Notes: generated from the letters alone by a model not told the origin. Numbered from the stretch's first letter, positions 9,648-18,468 are shown. The stretch is DNA of 64,000 nt from Solirhodobacter olei (GCF_004010155.1 NZ_RRYH01000017.1:62001-126000); one strand, 5' to 3'. A program made the numbers and translations.

Positions 9648-11558
9648 GTGACGAACCGCCCGCCCTTCGACGGCGACACAGGCGCCGGTCAGGCTCATCT
9701 TCGGCTGATCGCCACGACCGATCTGCACTGCCACGTCTTCGCCTATGACTACTTCACGGACCGGCCCTCCGACGCGGTCGGCCTCGCCCGCGCGGCCACG
9801 CTGATCGCCGAGGCCAGGGCCGGCGCGGCCAACACGCTCGTCCTCGACAACGGCGATTTCCTGCAGGGCAACCCGCTTGGCGATTACATGGCCTATGAGC
9901 ACGGGCTGAAGCCCGGGCGGCCCCATCCGATCCTGCGCGCCATGGCAGCGGCGGGGATCGAGGCCAGCACGCTCGGCAATCACGAGTTCAACTACGGGCT
10001 CGATTTTCTGGCCGACGCGCTCAGCGAGGCGCCCTTTCCCGTCGTCTCCGCTAATGTGGCGACCCACCTCGGCGCGACCCCGACCGAAGACGCGACGCTG
10101 GTGCCGCCGCACGCGATCCTCACCCGGCAGGTCACCGATGGCGCGGGCCGCAGCCACAGCCTCCGCATCGGCGTGATCGGCTTCGTGCCGCCGCAGATCC
10201 TGCAATGGGACCACCACATCCTGAACGGCCGCATCTGCACACGGGACATCGTCGAGACCGCCCGCGCCCGCGTCCCCGAACTCCGCGCGGCTGGCGCCGA
10301 TATCGTCGTGGCGCTGGCCCATAGCGGCATCGGCGCGGCGGAGGCCCTGCCGGGGATGGAGAATGCCGCCACCGCCCTCGGCGCGGTGCCGGGGATCGAC
10401 GCGATCATCTGCGGTCACACCCACCGGCTTTTCCCCTCGGCGGAATTCGAGGGCCAGCCTGGCTGCGACCCGGCCGCCGGGACGCTGAACGGGACACCGG
10501 CCGTCATGGCGGGCTTCTGGGGCTCGCATATCGGCACGATCGACCTGGCTCTCGAACGCACGCCCGACGGCTGGCGCGTCGCCGCCGCGCAAAGCGGGCT
10601 GCGCGCCATCACCCGCGCCGGGCCGGACGGCATGCCGCTGCCCACCGTCGCCAGCACCCCCGCGGTAGAGGCCGCGGGCCAGCCAGAGCATGACGGGACG
10701 CTGGCCTATATCCGCCGCCCCGTCGGCCATCTGACCGCGCCGCTCCACAGCTATTTCGCGCTGGTGACGGATTGCCCCTCGGTCCAGATCGTCGCCGCCG
10801 CCCAGACCGCCTATGTCACCGAGATGCTGGAGGAGACCGAGCACGCGGGCCTTCCCGTCCTCTCCGCCGCAGGGCCGTTCAAGGCGGGCGGACGCGGCGG
10901 GCCGGCCTATTACACCGACGTTCCGGCCGGAGATATCGCGCTGAAGAACGTGGCCGACCTCTACCTCTACCCCAACACGATCACCGCGCTGCGGATCACC
11001 GGGGTCGAGCTTGCCGAATGGCTCGAACGCGCGGCGGCGCTCTACAATCTCATCCTGCCGGGCGTCGCCGACCAGCCGCTCGTCGACCCGGCCTTCCCAA
11101 GCTACAATTTCGACGTGATCGAGGGGGTGAGCTATCGCATCGACCTCTCCCGACCCGCCCGGTACGACCGCGACGGCCGCCTCGTCGCGCCCGAGGCAAG
11201 GCGGGTCTTGGACCTGGCGTTTGACGGCCGTCCAGTGGCGCCGGAGGCGGAGTTCATCCTCGCCACCAACAACTACCGCGCCGGCGGCGGTGGCGATTTC
11301 CCCGGCGCGCGGGCCGAGGCGATCGTCCTCTCCGGCCCCGACACCAACCGCGACGTGCTGCTGCGCTACATCCACGCCCGCGGCACGATCGACCCCACGC
11401 CGATCGGAAACTGGGGCTTCGCACCCATGCCCGGCACCTCTGTCACCTTCGACACCGGCCCCGGCGCCCGCCGCCATGCCGCCGAGTTGGCCACCCTCGC
11501 GCTGGAGGAGATCGGCCCCGCCCCCGGCGGCCTCATCCGCTACCGCTTCCGGCTCTGA
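9648..11558 (+). CDS. cpdB: 2',3'-cyclic-nucleotide 2'-phosphodiesterase/3'-nucleotidase (CpdB-like)
   Basis: 636-residue protein with an N-terminal metallophosphatase domain and a C-terminal 5'-nucleotidase domain. Metal-site motifs are TTDLHCH, LDNGDFLQGNP, TLGNHEFNYG, ALAHSGI and ICGHTHRLFP; the C-terminal domain has AGGPAYYTDV-like nucleotide-stacking sequence and GVSYRIDLSRPARYD. It starts with GTG at 9648 behind GCGGAGGAC. Unlike enterobacterial periplasmic CpdB there is no hydrophobic signal peptide at the N-terminus, so export is unclear. In this clade the gene often stands alone, as here. Confidence 0.9.
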   Translation: MTNRPPFDGDTGAGQAHLRLIATTDLHCHVFAYDYFTDRPSDAVGLARAATLIAEARAGAANTLVLDNGDFLQGNPLGDYMAYEHGLKPGRPHPILRAMAAAGIEASTLGNHEFNYGLDFLADALSEAPFPVVSANVATHLGATPTEDATLVPPHAILTRQVTDGAGRSHSLRIGVIGFVPPQILQWDHHILNGRICTRDIVETARARVPELRAAGADIVVALAHSGIGAAEALPGMENAATALGAVPGIDAIICGHTHRLFPSAEFEGQPGCDPAAGTLNGTPAVMAGFWGSHIGTIDLALERTPDGWRVAAAQSGLRAITRAGPDGMPLPTVASTPAVEAAGQPEHDGTLAYIRRPVGHLTAPLHSYFALVTDCPSVQIVAAAQTAYVTEMLEETEHAGLPVLSAAGPFKAGGRGGPAYYTDVPAGDIALKNVADLYLYPNTITALRITGVELAEWLERAAALYNLILPGVADQPLVDPAFPSYNFDVIEGVSYRIDLSRPARYDRDGRLVAPEARRVLDLAFDGRPVAPEAEFILATNNYRAGGGGDFPGARAEAIVLSGPDTNRDVLLRYIHARGTIDPTPIGNWGFAPMPGTSVTFDTGPGARRHAAELATLALEEIGPAPGGLIRYRFRL

Positions 11559-11633
11559 GCGCCCGCGGGCGCGGCGGGATGGCCCGGACCCGCCCCCTTG
11601 CCACGCGATCCGCGCCGACCCCTCCGGCCCGGG

Positions 11634-11662
11634 TTGCATCGCGCCCCGCCCCCGACTATATC
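11634..11662 (+). promoter_or_regulatory. Promoter of the SRP RNA gene
   Basis: A -35 box TTGCAT (11634-11639), a spacer of exactly 17 bases and a -10 box TATATC (11657-11662). The expected transcription start about seven bases downstream coincides with the first paired base of the SRP RNA at 11670. Clear sigma-70-type layout in an otherwise very GC-rich region. Confidence 0.75.
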
Positions 11663-11669
11663 GATCCGC

Positions 11670-11763
11670 GAGAGGTTGGCGCGGGCGAGCGCCTCGCCAA
11701 CCCGGTCAGGTCCGGAAGGAAGCAGCCGTAACGAGCCCCGCTTGGGTCGTTGTCCAGCCTCTC
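11670..11763 (+). ncRNA. ffs: Signal recognition particle RNA, bacterial small type (4.5S)
   Basis: About 94-nt RNA of the signal recognition particle, which binds Ffh and targets membrane proteins. The conserved domain IV sequence GTCCGGAAGGAAGCAGCC with the GGAA tetraloop is at about 11710-11727. The 5' end GAGAGGTTGG pairs with the 3' end CCAGCCTCTC to close the hairpin. No other gene uses this stretch, although several spurious open frames cross it. It lies upstream of dnaX-ebfC-recR, as in many alphaproteobacteria. Confidence 0.95.
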
Positions 11764-11859
11764 ACCCTCTTCCCCTATCCCTTGCGGCCCGCGCCCTCTC
11801 GCGATCCCGTGCGCCCGGCCCGGCTTCCCCCCGGCCCCGCAGCGCCCTATGGTCGCGGC

Positions 11860-12249
11860 ATGGACAGCCCCCTGCCAGAGACCGACCCAGAGAGCCGCAA
11901 GCTCCAACTCGCCGAGATGCAGGCCCGCTGGATCGAGGAGCAGACCGTCTACGCGGTCGAGCGCACGTACACCGGCTGGCTGCGTGTCGGCCTCGGCGCG
12001 CTGGCGGTGGCGATCGGCACGCACGCGATCCTGCGTACCGGGCCCGACGGGCTGGCCGAAAAGCTGGCCGCGTCCAGCTTCCTCCTCGTCGCGCTCATCG
12101 TCTTTCTCTTTGCGCATGGCCACGCCAACCGGCTGGTCCGCATGCTGGAAGACAGCGAGACGCTGCCCGCCGCCACCCGCTTCACCCGCCTGACGCCGCT
12201 GTTCCTGCTCGCGACGGCAGCGGTCAGCGCGCTGATCTGGATGTTCTGA
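11860..12249 (+). CDS. DUF202-like small membrane protein
   Basis: 129-residue protein with a charged N-terminal helix (LQLAEMQARWIEEQTVYAVERTYTGWLRVGLGA...) and three predicted membrane spans (about residues 44-61, 71-88 and 109-127). The arrangement resembles the DUF202/YidH family. Function is unknown. Start is ATG 11860, right after the SRP RNA gene, 96 bases from its 3' end. The long open frame that extends upstream of this start crosses the SRP RNA and is not coding. Confidence 0.7.
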   Translation: MDSPLPETDPESRKLQLAEMQARWIEEQTVYAVERTYTGWLRVGLGALAVAIGTHAILRTGPDGLAEKLAASSFLLVALIVFLFAHGHANRLVRMLEDSETLPAATRFTRLTPLFLLATAAVSALIWMF

Positions 12250-12322
12250 GGCGGACTAGCCCGGCCCCGGCGGATCGGTGGCAGCCGGCACGCTCAGGCA
12301 CTTGGCCGACACGCCCGCCCCC

Positions 12323-12808
12323 TCACAACCCCTCCGTGGCCCAGGCCTGCTGCTCCTCCGTCTCCACCGCGCAGGGCCGCGCGGCCCGCAGCCGCGCCAG
12401 CGCCGCCTCCGGCGCCTCGCCTGCCTCGACCATCAGCCGCAGCGCGATCATCCCCGAGCGCCCGCAGCCGCCCCGGCAATGCACCACGACCCGGCCGCCA
12501 CGTTCCAGCCAGCCCTGCACCTCCTCCGCCAGCATCGGCCACAGCGCGCCTTCGGACTCCGACGGGACGCCGAAATCGGTGATCGGCATGTGCCGCCAGG
12601 CGATCCCCTCGGCCGAAAGATCCCGCGCGAGGTGCGCAGCACCCCCGGCCGCCAGTTCCGCATCGCCCGCGAGCGTCAGCACCAGGTCCGGCGCCCAGGC
12701 GATCAGCGCCTGCAGATCGCCAGGATAGTTGCCCGTCTTTCCCGGCATCGGGCAGATCCCGAGCCAGCCCGCCCCCAGCGCCACTTCGGCAATCTCGAAC
12801 CCGCTCAT
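12323..12808 (-). CDS. Small protein-tyrosine/dual-specificity phosphatase-like protein
   Basis: 161-residue cytoplasmic protein of the cysteine phosphatase superfamily. The P-loop C-X5-R motif is HCRGGCGRSGMIALRL, with the general-acid region WRHMPITDFGVPS some 35-40 residues earlier. Start is ATG 12806-12808 behind GGAGGTGGCG; the substrate is unknown (protein, lipid or nucleotide phosphates are all possible for this fold). It faces away from dnaX, whose start is 92 bases off, so the two may share a divergent promoter region. Confidence 0.8.
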   Translation of the reverse strand: MSGFEIAEVALGAGWLGICPMPGKTGNYPGDLQALIAWAPDLVLTLAGDAELAAGGAAHLARDLSAEGIAWRHMPITDFGVPSESEGALWPMLAEEVQGWLERGGRVVVHCRGGCGRSGMIALRLMVEAGEAPEAALARLRAARPCAVETEEQQAWATEGL

Positions 12809-12900
12809 CGCCACCTCCGCCGACCGAGCCTAGGGCGCTGCTGGACGCCGGGCAAGCCGCGCCCTACTCTGGCGCCCGACCCCGAATCCCGAGAGGCCCG

Positions 12901-14661
12901 ATGAGCGAGAACGAGACCGTCGCCTACCAGGTGCTCGCCCGGAAATACCGCCCCGAAACCTTCGCCGACCTGATCGGGCAGGAGGCGATGGTGCGGACGC
13001 TGAAGAACGCCTTCGCAGCCGATCGCATCGCCCATGCCTTCATCCTCACCGGCATCCGCGGCACCGGCAAGACGACGACCGCGCGGATTGTCGCGAAGGG
13101 GCTGAACTGCATCGGCCCGGATGGCACCGGCGGCCCGACGACCGAGCCCTGCGGCCAGTGCGAACCCTGCCGGGCGATCTCGGAAGGGCGCCATGTCGAC
13201 GTGATGGAGATGGACGCCGCCTCGCGCACCGGCGTGAACGACATCCGCGAGATCATCGATTCGGTGCATTACCGGGCCAGCTCCGCGCGCTACAAGATCT
13301 ACATCATCGACGAGGTCCACATGCTCTCGACGAGCGCGTTCAACGCGCTCCTCAAGACGCTGGAGGAACCGCCGGCGCATGTGAAGTTCCTCTTCGCCAC
13401 CACCGAGATCCGCAAGGTCCCTGTGACGGTGCTGTCGCGCTGCCAACGCTTCGACCTGCGCCGCATCGAGCCCGAGGTGATGATCGCCCACCTGGCGAAG
13501 ATCGCCGCGAAGGAAGGCGCCTCGATCGCCGACGACGCGCTTGCGCTGATCACCCGCGCCGCCGAAGGCTCCGCCCGCGATGCCATGTCGCTGATGGATC
13601 AGGCCATCTCCCACGGTGCGGGAGAGACGACAGCGGATGAGGTCCGCGCCATGCTCGGCCTCGCCGACCGTGGCCGCACGCTTGACCTGTTCGAGCTGAT
13701 CCTGAAGGGCGACGCCGCCGGCGCGCTCAACGAGCTTTCGACCCAATATGCCGATGGCGCCGACCCGATGGCGGTGCTGCGCGACCTGGCCGAGATCACG
13801 CATTGGGTCTCCGTCATCAAGATCACGCCCGAGGCCTCGGAAGACCCGACTGTCTCGCCCGACGAGCGCGCCCGCGGCCTCGCCCTGGCGCAGAGGCTCT
13901 CGATGCGGGTGCTGACGCGGATGTGGCAGATGCTGCTGAAAGCGCTGGAGGAGGTCGCCCAGGCCCCGAACGCGATGATGGCGGCCGAGATGGCCGTGAT
14001 CCGCCTGACCCATGTGGCCGAGCTTCCCGCGCCCGAGGAACTGGTGCGCCGCCTGCAATCCCAGCCGCCGCCCGCCCCGGGCGGGGGCGGGGGCGGCGTT
14101 GCGCCCGCGGGCGGCGGCCCCGGCCCGGGCGGTCTGGCCACGGGCTCCATGGCCCGCCAGCCCCCCCACGCGCCGACGGCCCATGGCGCCGCCACCGCAC
14201 TTGCCCAGGCACCCGAAAGCGCGCTCGCCCGCTTTCCCCGGTTCGAAAGCGTGGTGGAGCTCATTCGCGCCAACCGCGAGGTGGCGCTGCTGATCGAGAT
14301 CGAGACCGGCCTCCGCCTCGTCCATTACGCCCCCGGCCGGATCGAGTTCGAACCGGCCCCGGGCGCCGCGCGCGACCTCGCCGCCCGCCTCGCCTCGCGG
14401 CTGCAGGTCTGGACCGGCACGCGCTGGGGCGTCTCGGTCGTCTCCTCCGGCGGCGCGCCGACCATCGCGGAGCTGCGCGACAGGGCGGAGCTGGAGGCGA
14501 AGGAGGAAGCCAAGGCCAACCCCATCGTCCAGGCGGTCCTGCAGGCCTTCCCCGAGGCGCAGGTGACCCAGGTGAAATCCCCTGAAGTCCTGGCCCAGGA
14601 AGCCGCCCAGGAGGCGCTGCCCGAGGTCGAGGACGAATGGGACCCGTTCGAAGACAGTTGA
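12901..14661 (+). CDS. dnaX: DNA polymerase III subunits gamma/tau
   Basis: 586-residue clamp-loader ATPase. AAA+ domain: Walker A GIRGTGKT (51-58), zinc-binding Cys70, 84, 87 and 90, Walker B YKIYIIDEVHML, and arginine-finger motif SRCQRF. Domain III follows to about residue 380. A Pro/Gly-rich linker (about 386-425, rich in PPPAPGGGGGG) joins a C-terminal tau-like region that ends acidic, DEWDPFEDS. I see no A-rich slippery site that would generate a short gamma form. First gene of dnaX-ebfC-recR. Confidence 0.97.
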   Translation: MSENETVAYQVLARKYRPETFADLIGQEAMVRTLKNAFAADRIAHAFILTGIRGTGKTTTARIVAKGLNCIGPDGTGGPTTEPCGQCEPCRAISEGRHVDVMEMDAASRTGVNDIREIIDSVHYRASSARYKIYIIDEVHMLSTSAFNALLKTLEEPPAHVKFLFATTEIRKVPVTVLSRCQRFDLRRIEPEVMIAHLAKIAAKEGASIADDALALITRAAEGSARDAMSLMDQAISHGAGETTADEVRAMLGLADRGRTLDLFELILKGDAAGALNELSTQYADGADPMAVLRDLAEITHWVSVIKITPEASEDPTVSPDERARGLALAQRLSMRVLTRMWQMLLKALEEVAQAPNAMMAAEMAVIRLTHVAELPAPEELVRRLQSQPPPAPGGGGGGVAPAGGGPGPGGLATGSMARQPPHAPTAHGAATALAQAPESALARFPRFESVVELIRANREVALLIEIETGLRLVHYAPGRIEFEPAPGAARDLAARLASRLQVWTGTRWGVSVVSSGGAPTIAELRDRAELEAKEEAKANPIVQAVLQAFPEAQVTQVKSPEVLAQEAAQEALPEVEDEWDPFEDS

Positions 14662-14671
14662 AAGGAACGAC

Positions 14672-15016
14672 ATGCTGAAGGGACTTGGCGGCCTTGGCGA
14701 CATGGCCAAGATGATGAAGGCCGCGCAGGACATGCAGGCCAAGATGGAATCGCTCCAGTCCGACATGGAGCGGATCACGGTGGAGGGCGAATCCGGCGGC
14801 GGCCTCGTGAAGGCGCGCGCCACCGCGAAGGGCGACCTCGTGGGGCTGGAGATCGACCCCTCGATCTTCGTCGCCTCGGAAAAGGAAGTGGTGGAGGACC
14901 TGATCCTCGCCGCGATCAAGGACACCCAGAGCCGCGCCAGCGCCCGCTACAGCCAGGAGATGCGCAAGATGGCCGAGGAGATGGGCCTGCCCCCCGACAT
15001 GAAGCTGCCGTTCTGA
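14672..15016 (+). CDS. ebfC: YbaB/EbfC nucleoid-associated protein
   Basis: 114-residue DNA-binding protein of the YbaB/EbfC family, starting with [20 protein letters not shown] and carrying the central [19 protein letters not shown]. The N- and C-terminal helices form the tweezer-like dimer that binds DNA. It starts 10 bases after dnaX and is followed by recR after 43 bases, the standard dnaX-ebfC-recR arrangement in bacteria. Confidence 0.95.
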   Translation: MLKGLGGLGDMAKMMKAAQDMQAKMESLQSDMERITVEGESGGGLVKARATAKGDLVGLEIDPSIFVASEKEVVEDLILAAIKDTQSRASARYSQEMRKMAEEMGLPPDMKLPF

Positions 15017-15059
15017 GCCGCCGCCGTCCCTTGCCCCTTTTGATGAGCCCAAGGTCCAG

Positions 15060-15659
15060 ATGACCGACGCCCCTGCCGAGATCGAAGCCCTGATCGAGAT
15101 GATGGCCCGCCTGCCGGGCCTCGGCCCCCGCTCGGCCCGCCGTGCGGCGCTGCACCTGATCAAGAAGCGCGGCGTCCTCATGGCGCCCCTGGCAGAGACC
15201 ATGGCCCAGGTCGCCCGCTCGGCCCGCGAATGCGTCAACTGCGGGAACATCACCACCACCGACCTCTGCCCGATCTGCACCGCCGAGAAGCGCGCGACGG
15301 GCGAGATCTGCGTGGTCGAGGACGTGGCCGACCTCTGGGCGATGGAACGCTCGGGAACCTTCCGGGGCCGCTACCATGTCCTCGGCGGCACGCTCTCCGC
15401 GCTCGACGCCGTGGGGCCGGAGGAGCTGCGCATCCCCAAGCTCGTCGCCCGCGTGGCCGATGAGGGCGTGCGCGAGGTGATCCTGGCGCTCAACGCCACA
15501 GTCGACGGCCAGACCACCGCGCATTACATCGCCGAGGCACTGGCCGGCACCGGCGTCACGGTGACGAGCCTCGCCCAGGGCGTTCCGATCGGGGGCGAGC
15601 TCGACTATCTCGACGACGGCACGATCAGCGCCGCGCTCCGCGCCCGCAAGGCGTTCTAG
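15060..15659 (+). CDS. recR: Recombination mediator RecR
   Basis: 199-residue RecR, which with RecO/RecF loads RecA at single-stranded gaps. Features in order: N-terminal helix-hairpin-helix ([17 protein letters not shown]), four-Cys zinc finger [16 protein letters not shown] at about 57-72, a Toprim domain starting at [14 protein letters not shown], and the C-terminal [18 protein letters not shown] Walker-like strand. Full length. Last gene of the dnaX group. Confidence 0.96.
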   Translation: MTDAPAEIEALIEMMARLPGLGPRSARRAALHLIKKRGVLMAPLAETMAQVARSARECVNCGNITTTDLCPICTAEKRATGEICVVEDVADLWAMERSGTFRGRYHVLGGTLSALDAVGPEELRIPKLVARVADEGVREVILALNATVDGQTTAHYIAEALAGTGVTVTSLAQGVPIGGELDYLDDGTISAALRARKAF

Positions 15660-15668
15660 AGCCAAGCC

Positions 15669-15787
15669 GCGCAATGAATGCGCACCCTGCGCGTCAAGGA
15701 GGGCCAGCGCCCGCCCTTGGGGGCGGACGGCCCGGCGGGCTTCGCCCGCTGTTTCGGGCCGAAAGGGAGTATTTGGGCCAAGGAAAA
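15669..15787 (+). repeat. Two-module palindromic intergenic repeat, copy C, plus A-rich tail
   Basis: Module 1 at 15669-15688 shares 20 consecutive bases with the reverse complement of 8401-8427. Module 2 at 15729-15761 matches the reverse complement of 8324-8356 in 32 of 33 positions and contains the inverted repeat GCGGGC/GCCCGC flanked by GGCCCG and CGGGCC. It is followed by GAGTATTTGGGCCAAGGAAA (15767-15786), similar to 28201-28224. Lies just after recR. Confidence 0.72.
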
Positions 15788-15894
15788 GACGGAAGGCACG
15801 GGCCGGCGCCGGGATCCGCCGCCTCGCGCAAATCTTCGCACGCAGCCCCGCGAAACCGGCTAGGCTCGTCCAAAACGCAAGGAGAGAGACCCGA

Positions 15895-16296
15895 ATGAGC
15901 GGAGAGACAGACCTCGACCGGCTGCTCGCGGGGATGGAGCCCATCCTCCACCCCGGCACCTATGCCTTCGCAACGCTCGGCGCGGGCGCCCTCCCCCCCA
16001 CCATCACCCCGCGGATGACTTTCCGCGAGGCCGAGGGCATGACCGTCATCCTCCTGCGCCAGGATGCCGAGGCCGCGGGCATCGCCTGCGGTTTCCCCTC
16101 CCGCATGATCACGCTGAACGTCCATTCCGCACTGGAGGCGGTGGGTTTTCTCGCCCGCATCACCACGGCGCTGGCCGCCGAGGGGATCGGCGTGAACCCG
16201 GTCGCGGCCTTCTACCACGACCACCTCTTCGTGCCCGAGGACCGGGCCGAGGACGCACTCGCCATCCTCCGCCGCCTCGCCGCCGGCCCGGGCTGA
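15895..16296 (+). CDS. ACT domain-containing protein (COG3602 type)
   Basis: 133-residue protein made of two ACT-like halves. The first half (YAFATLGAGALPP...TPRMTFREAEGMTVIL) and the second (ITLNVHSALEAVGFLARITTALAAEGIGVNPVAAFYHDHLFVP) match the small stand-alone ACT proteins annotated as amino-acid-binding regulators. Ligand and partner are unknown. It begins 235 bases after recR, behind AAGGAGAGAG, and is convergent with the flavodoxin gene five bases away. Confidence 0.82.
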   Translation: MSGETDLDRLLAGMEPILHPGTYAFATLGAGALPPTITPRMTFREAEGMTVILLRQDAEAAGIACGFPSRMITLNVHSALEAVGFLARITTALAAEGIGVNPVAAFYHDHLFVPEDRAEDALAILRRLAAGPG

Positions 16297-16301
16297 AGGC
16301 C

Positions 16302-16826
16302 TCAGCCCTTCAGGAAGGCGCCGATCTTCGCCCCGAGGGCCGCCCAGTCGGTGAACTCGTGGCTCTCGACGTTCGGGTCATAGGCATGCCCGCGCAGCAC
16401 GACATGGCGCAGCACCTGCGTGGCGTAATAGTCGTAGCGATCCATCCGCACCGCGCCGGGCACCAGCATCACCGCTCCGGGCCGAAAACCGGTGCGCATG
16501 GAAAGCTCGGTGACATAGTCCTCGGCCTCCTCCCGCCCCTCCGGGAAGGCTGCGCTGAGGCTGACGGAAAGCAGAAGCGTCCGGCTCGCCGCCAGCTCGG
16601 CCCGATGGGTGGCCAGGATCGTCTCGAACCGCTCCGGGTGGCGGCGCTCATGCACCGGCGCGGCCAGGATCACGGCAGAGACCCCGTCGAAGGAAAGCGG
16701 CACGCCCGCATCGGCGGCATCGACAAGGACCGGCTCATGGCCCGCCGCGCTTACTTCGCCCTCGGCGAAACGGGCGATCTTGCCGGTCTGCCCCTCGACC
16801 GTGGCGAAGAGTATCAGGACCTTCAT
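16302..16826 (-). CDS. HemG-like flavodoxin (menaquinone-dependent protoporphyrinogen oxidase family)
   Basis: 174-residue flavodoxin-fold protein. The FMN phosphate loop is at the extreme N-terminus (LILFATVEGQTGKIARF); VILAAPVHERRHPERF and the later RMDRYDYYATQVLRHV fit the HemG/flavodoxin_5 family, which oxidises protoporphyrinogen IX in some bacteria. Start is ATG 16824-16826; ten upstream in-frame residues are not conserved in the family. Whether it works in haem synthesis here is unproven, since many alphaproteobacteria use HemJ for that step. Confidence 0.75.
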   Translation of the reverse strand: MKVLILFATVEGQTGKIARFAEGEVSAAGHEPVLVDAADAGVPLSFDGVSAVILAAPVHERRHPERFETILATHRAELAASRTLLLSVSLSAAFPEGREEAEDYVTELSMRTGFRPGAVMLVPGAVRMDRYDYYATQVLRHVVLRGHAYDPNVESHEFTDWAALGAKIGAFLKG

Positions 16827-16913
16827 GATCGGGCCCTCCCGTGCTGGTGCGATCACTGCAGCCTAGCCCGAAGGGCGCGCGCGCCCCTTGTCACAGATCA
16901 AACCCGTGCGCCG

Positions 16914-16949
16914 AAACGAAAAAGACCCCGGGGCGCAGTGCCCGGGGCC
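16914..16949 (-). terminator. Rho-independent terminator after trcR
   Basis: Minus strand: a GC stem CCCCGGG.../...CCCGGGG (16926-16947) followed by TCTTTTTCGTTTCG. It lies about 37 bases after the trcR stop codon. Confidence 0.8.
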
Positions 16950-16985
16950 TTTCGGAATGTCCTGGAACGGGACGCGCGGCGCGGC

Positions 16986-17741
16986 TCAGCGCCCGTTGTC
17001 CTCGTCCTCGTCCTCATCGTCGCCATGCGGCAGGTTGAAGAAGCTGTCGGCGTCGGAATAGTCCGCCGGGCTTTCCTCCTTCTCCGATTCGGAGAGCGAG
17101 AAATTCTCCAGTCCGGCGATGGCCGAGGGGATCTTCGGGTCCGCCGACATGCCCAGCGACTGCTCGGTGGAGACGAGCTTGCGGCGCTCGTCATCCGACA
17201 TGACCGTGCCTTCGGCGGCCTTCTTCCGCGCCGCCTGCTGGACGGCGGCGTCCAGCTCCGACTGCCGGCAGAGGCCAAGCGCGACCGGATCGATCGGCTG
17301 GATATTGGCGATGTTCCAGTGGGTGCGCTCACGGATCGACTGGATCGTCGGCTTGGTGGTGCCGACCAGCTTGCCGACCTGCCCGTCCGAAAGCTCGGGA
17401 TGGAACTTGACGAGCCAGAGGATCGCCGCCGGCCGGTCCTGCCGCTTGGAAAGCGGCGTATAGCGCGGGCCGCGGCGCTTTTCCTCGCCCACGGCGGCGG
17501 CGTTGAACTTCAGCTTCAGCCGGTAGCCCGGATCCTTCTCGCCGCGGTCGATCTCGATCTGCTCGAGCTGGTTGTTGGCGATCGGATCGAAGCCCTTGAC
17601 GCCGGTGGCGACGTCGCCATCCGCGATGCCCTGCACCTCAAGCTCGTGCAGCCCGCAGAACTCGGCGATCTGCGTGAAGCTCAGCGTGGTGTTGTCGACC
17701 AGCCAGACAGCGGTCGCCTTCGGCATGAGGGGCTTGTTCAT
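16986..17741 (-). CDS. trcR: Cell-cycle transcriptional regulator TrcR (DUF1013)
   Basis: 251-residue cytoplasmic protein of the DUF1013 family, found almost only in Alphaproteobacteria and named TrcR for a role in cell-cycle transcription in Rhodobacterales/Caulobacter relatives. The N-terminal half is highly conserved (NKPLMPKATAVWLVDNTTLS, FCGLHELEVQGIADGDV, GTTKPTIQSIRERTHWN), the latter resembling a DNA-binding helix-turn-helix. The C-terminus is very acidic (DDEDEDEDNGR). Start ATG is preceded by AAGGAG. Monocistronic: own terminator below and a promoter-like TATAGA (about 17828-17833) above. Confidence 0.9.
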   Translation of the reverse strand: MNKPLMPKATAVWLVDNTTLSFTQIAEFCGLHELEVQGIADGDVATGVKGFDPIANNQLEQIEIDRGEKDPGYRLKLKFNAAAVGEEKRRGPRYTPLSKRQDRPAAILWLVKFHPELSDGQVGKLVGTTKPTIQSIRERTHWNIANIQPIDPVALGLCRQSELDAAVQQAARKKAAEGTVMSDDERRKLVSTEQSLGMSADPKIPSAIAGLENFSLSESEKEESPADYSDADSFFNLPHGDDEDEDEDNGR

Positions 17742-17875
17742 CTCGAAGCACTCCTTTGCAAATCTCTCCCGGGCCGGGAAAACGGCTGCGGCACTGCCGC
17801 GGGTCCACGTTTTCGGGAGTAGGCGGTTCTATAATCCGCCTCGCCCCGGGAGAAAAGAGGAAATCGGCCGACCGC

Positions 17876-18343
17876 TCAGGGCTGCGGCGGCATCATGTCC
17901 TCGCCCAGCGGCAGCTTGCGCTGCACGTCGACCTCGGGCCCGCCATGCCCCGGCCCCTCGTTCGAGCTGATCCAGTCCTTCGCCGCCTCGATCTCGGCCA
18001 GGTGGAAGACATGCACCGGGCAGGCCATCAGGGGCGCCATCAGCTTCACCCCCATGCGGATCCAGTCGATATCGGCAACCACCGCGATCCGGGCGAAATC
18101 GCCCATGTGAAGGAAGCCGAGCTTGGCGTCGTCCCAGGCGGCCCCGGCCGAGAAACCCTCGAATCCCGGGCCGATCTTGTAGAGCATCTTAAGCCGCCCC
18201 TCGGCCTTCACGCGATCGCGCACGGCGGGGATCAGCACCTCCTCGTAATCGGAGCGCCCGACATGGCCCCGCGCCTCGACCGCCAGCACGTCGGCGGGAA
18301 AGCCGGTCAGGATGGTCAGGGATCTCTCCACGGTCTCGGTCAT
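17876..18343 (-). CDS. SpoIIAA-like (STAS/SEC14 fold) protein
   Basis: 155-residue cytoplasmic protein. Pattern FPADVLAVEARGHVGRSDYEEVLIP, GRLKMLYKIGPGFEGFSAGAAWDDAKLG and RIAVVADIDWIRMGVKLMAPLM matches the SpoIIAA-like family (STAS-related). These proteins are thought to bind lipids or act as small regulators; no specific role is known. Its Pro-rich C-terminus (about 132-155) is a lineage-specific tail. Single gene upstream of trcR on the same strand, 134 bases away. Confidence 0.78.
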   Translation of the reverse strand: MTETVERSLTILTGFPADVLAVEARGHVGRSDYEEVLIPAVRDRVKAEGRLKMLYKIGPGFEGFSAGAAWDDAKLGFLHMGDFARIAVVADIDWIRMGVKLMAPLMACPVHVFHLAEIEAAKDWISSNEGPGHGGPEVDVQRKLPLGEDMMPPQP

Positions 18344-18468
18344 GGTCGCCTCCTCGGATCAATCTGTACCATGCAGATATGGGAAGCCGGCGGCCCTGCG
18401 TCCATGCGCTGGATCAATCCCGGCTTGATCCCGCCGGCCCCGGAACGCGCGCCGCGGGGCGCGCCTGC

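Noticed and set aside
8440-11639. Very long antisense frames over cpdB, dnaX, pheST, argH and similar genes (600-750 codons).
   Set aside because: High GC content suppresses stop codons on the opposite strand; the sense frames have recognised domains and the antisense ones do not.
11221-11859. Long plus-strand open frame running from inside cpdB through the SRP RNA to the DUF202-like gene.
   Set aside because: The frame is out of phase with cpdB and crosses the SRP RNA; only the part from ATG 11860 is protein-like.
14085-14150. Possible programmed frameshift in dnaX at the G/C-rich linker.
   Set aside because: No A-AAA-AAG-type slippery heptamer and no clear downstream stimulatory hairpin; the gene reads through in one frame to a normal end.
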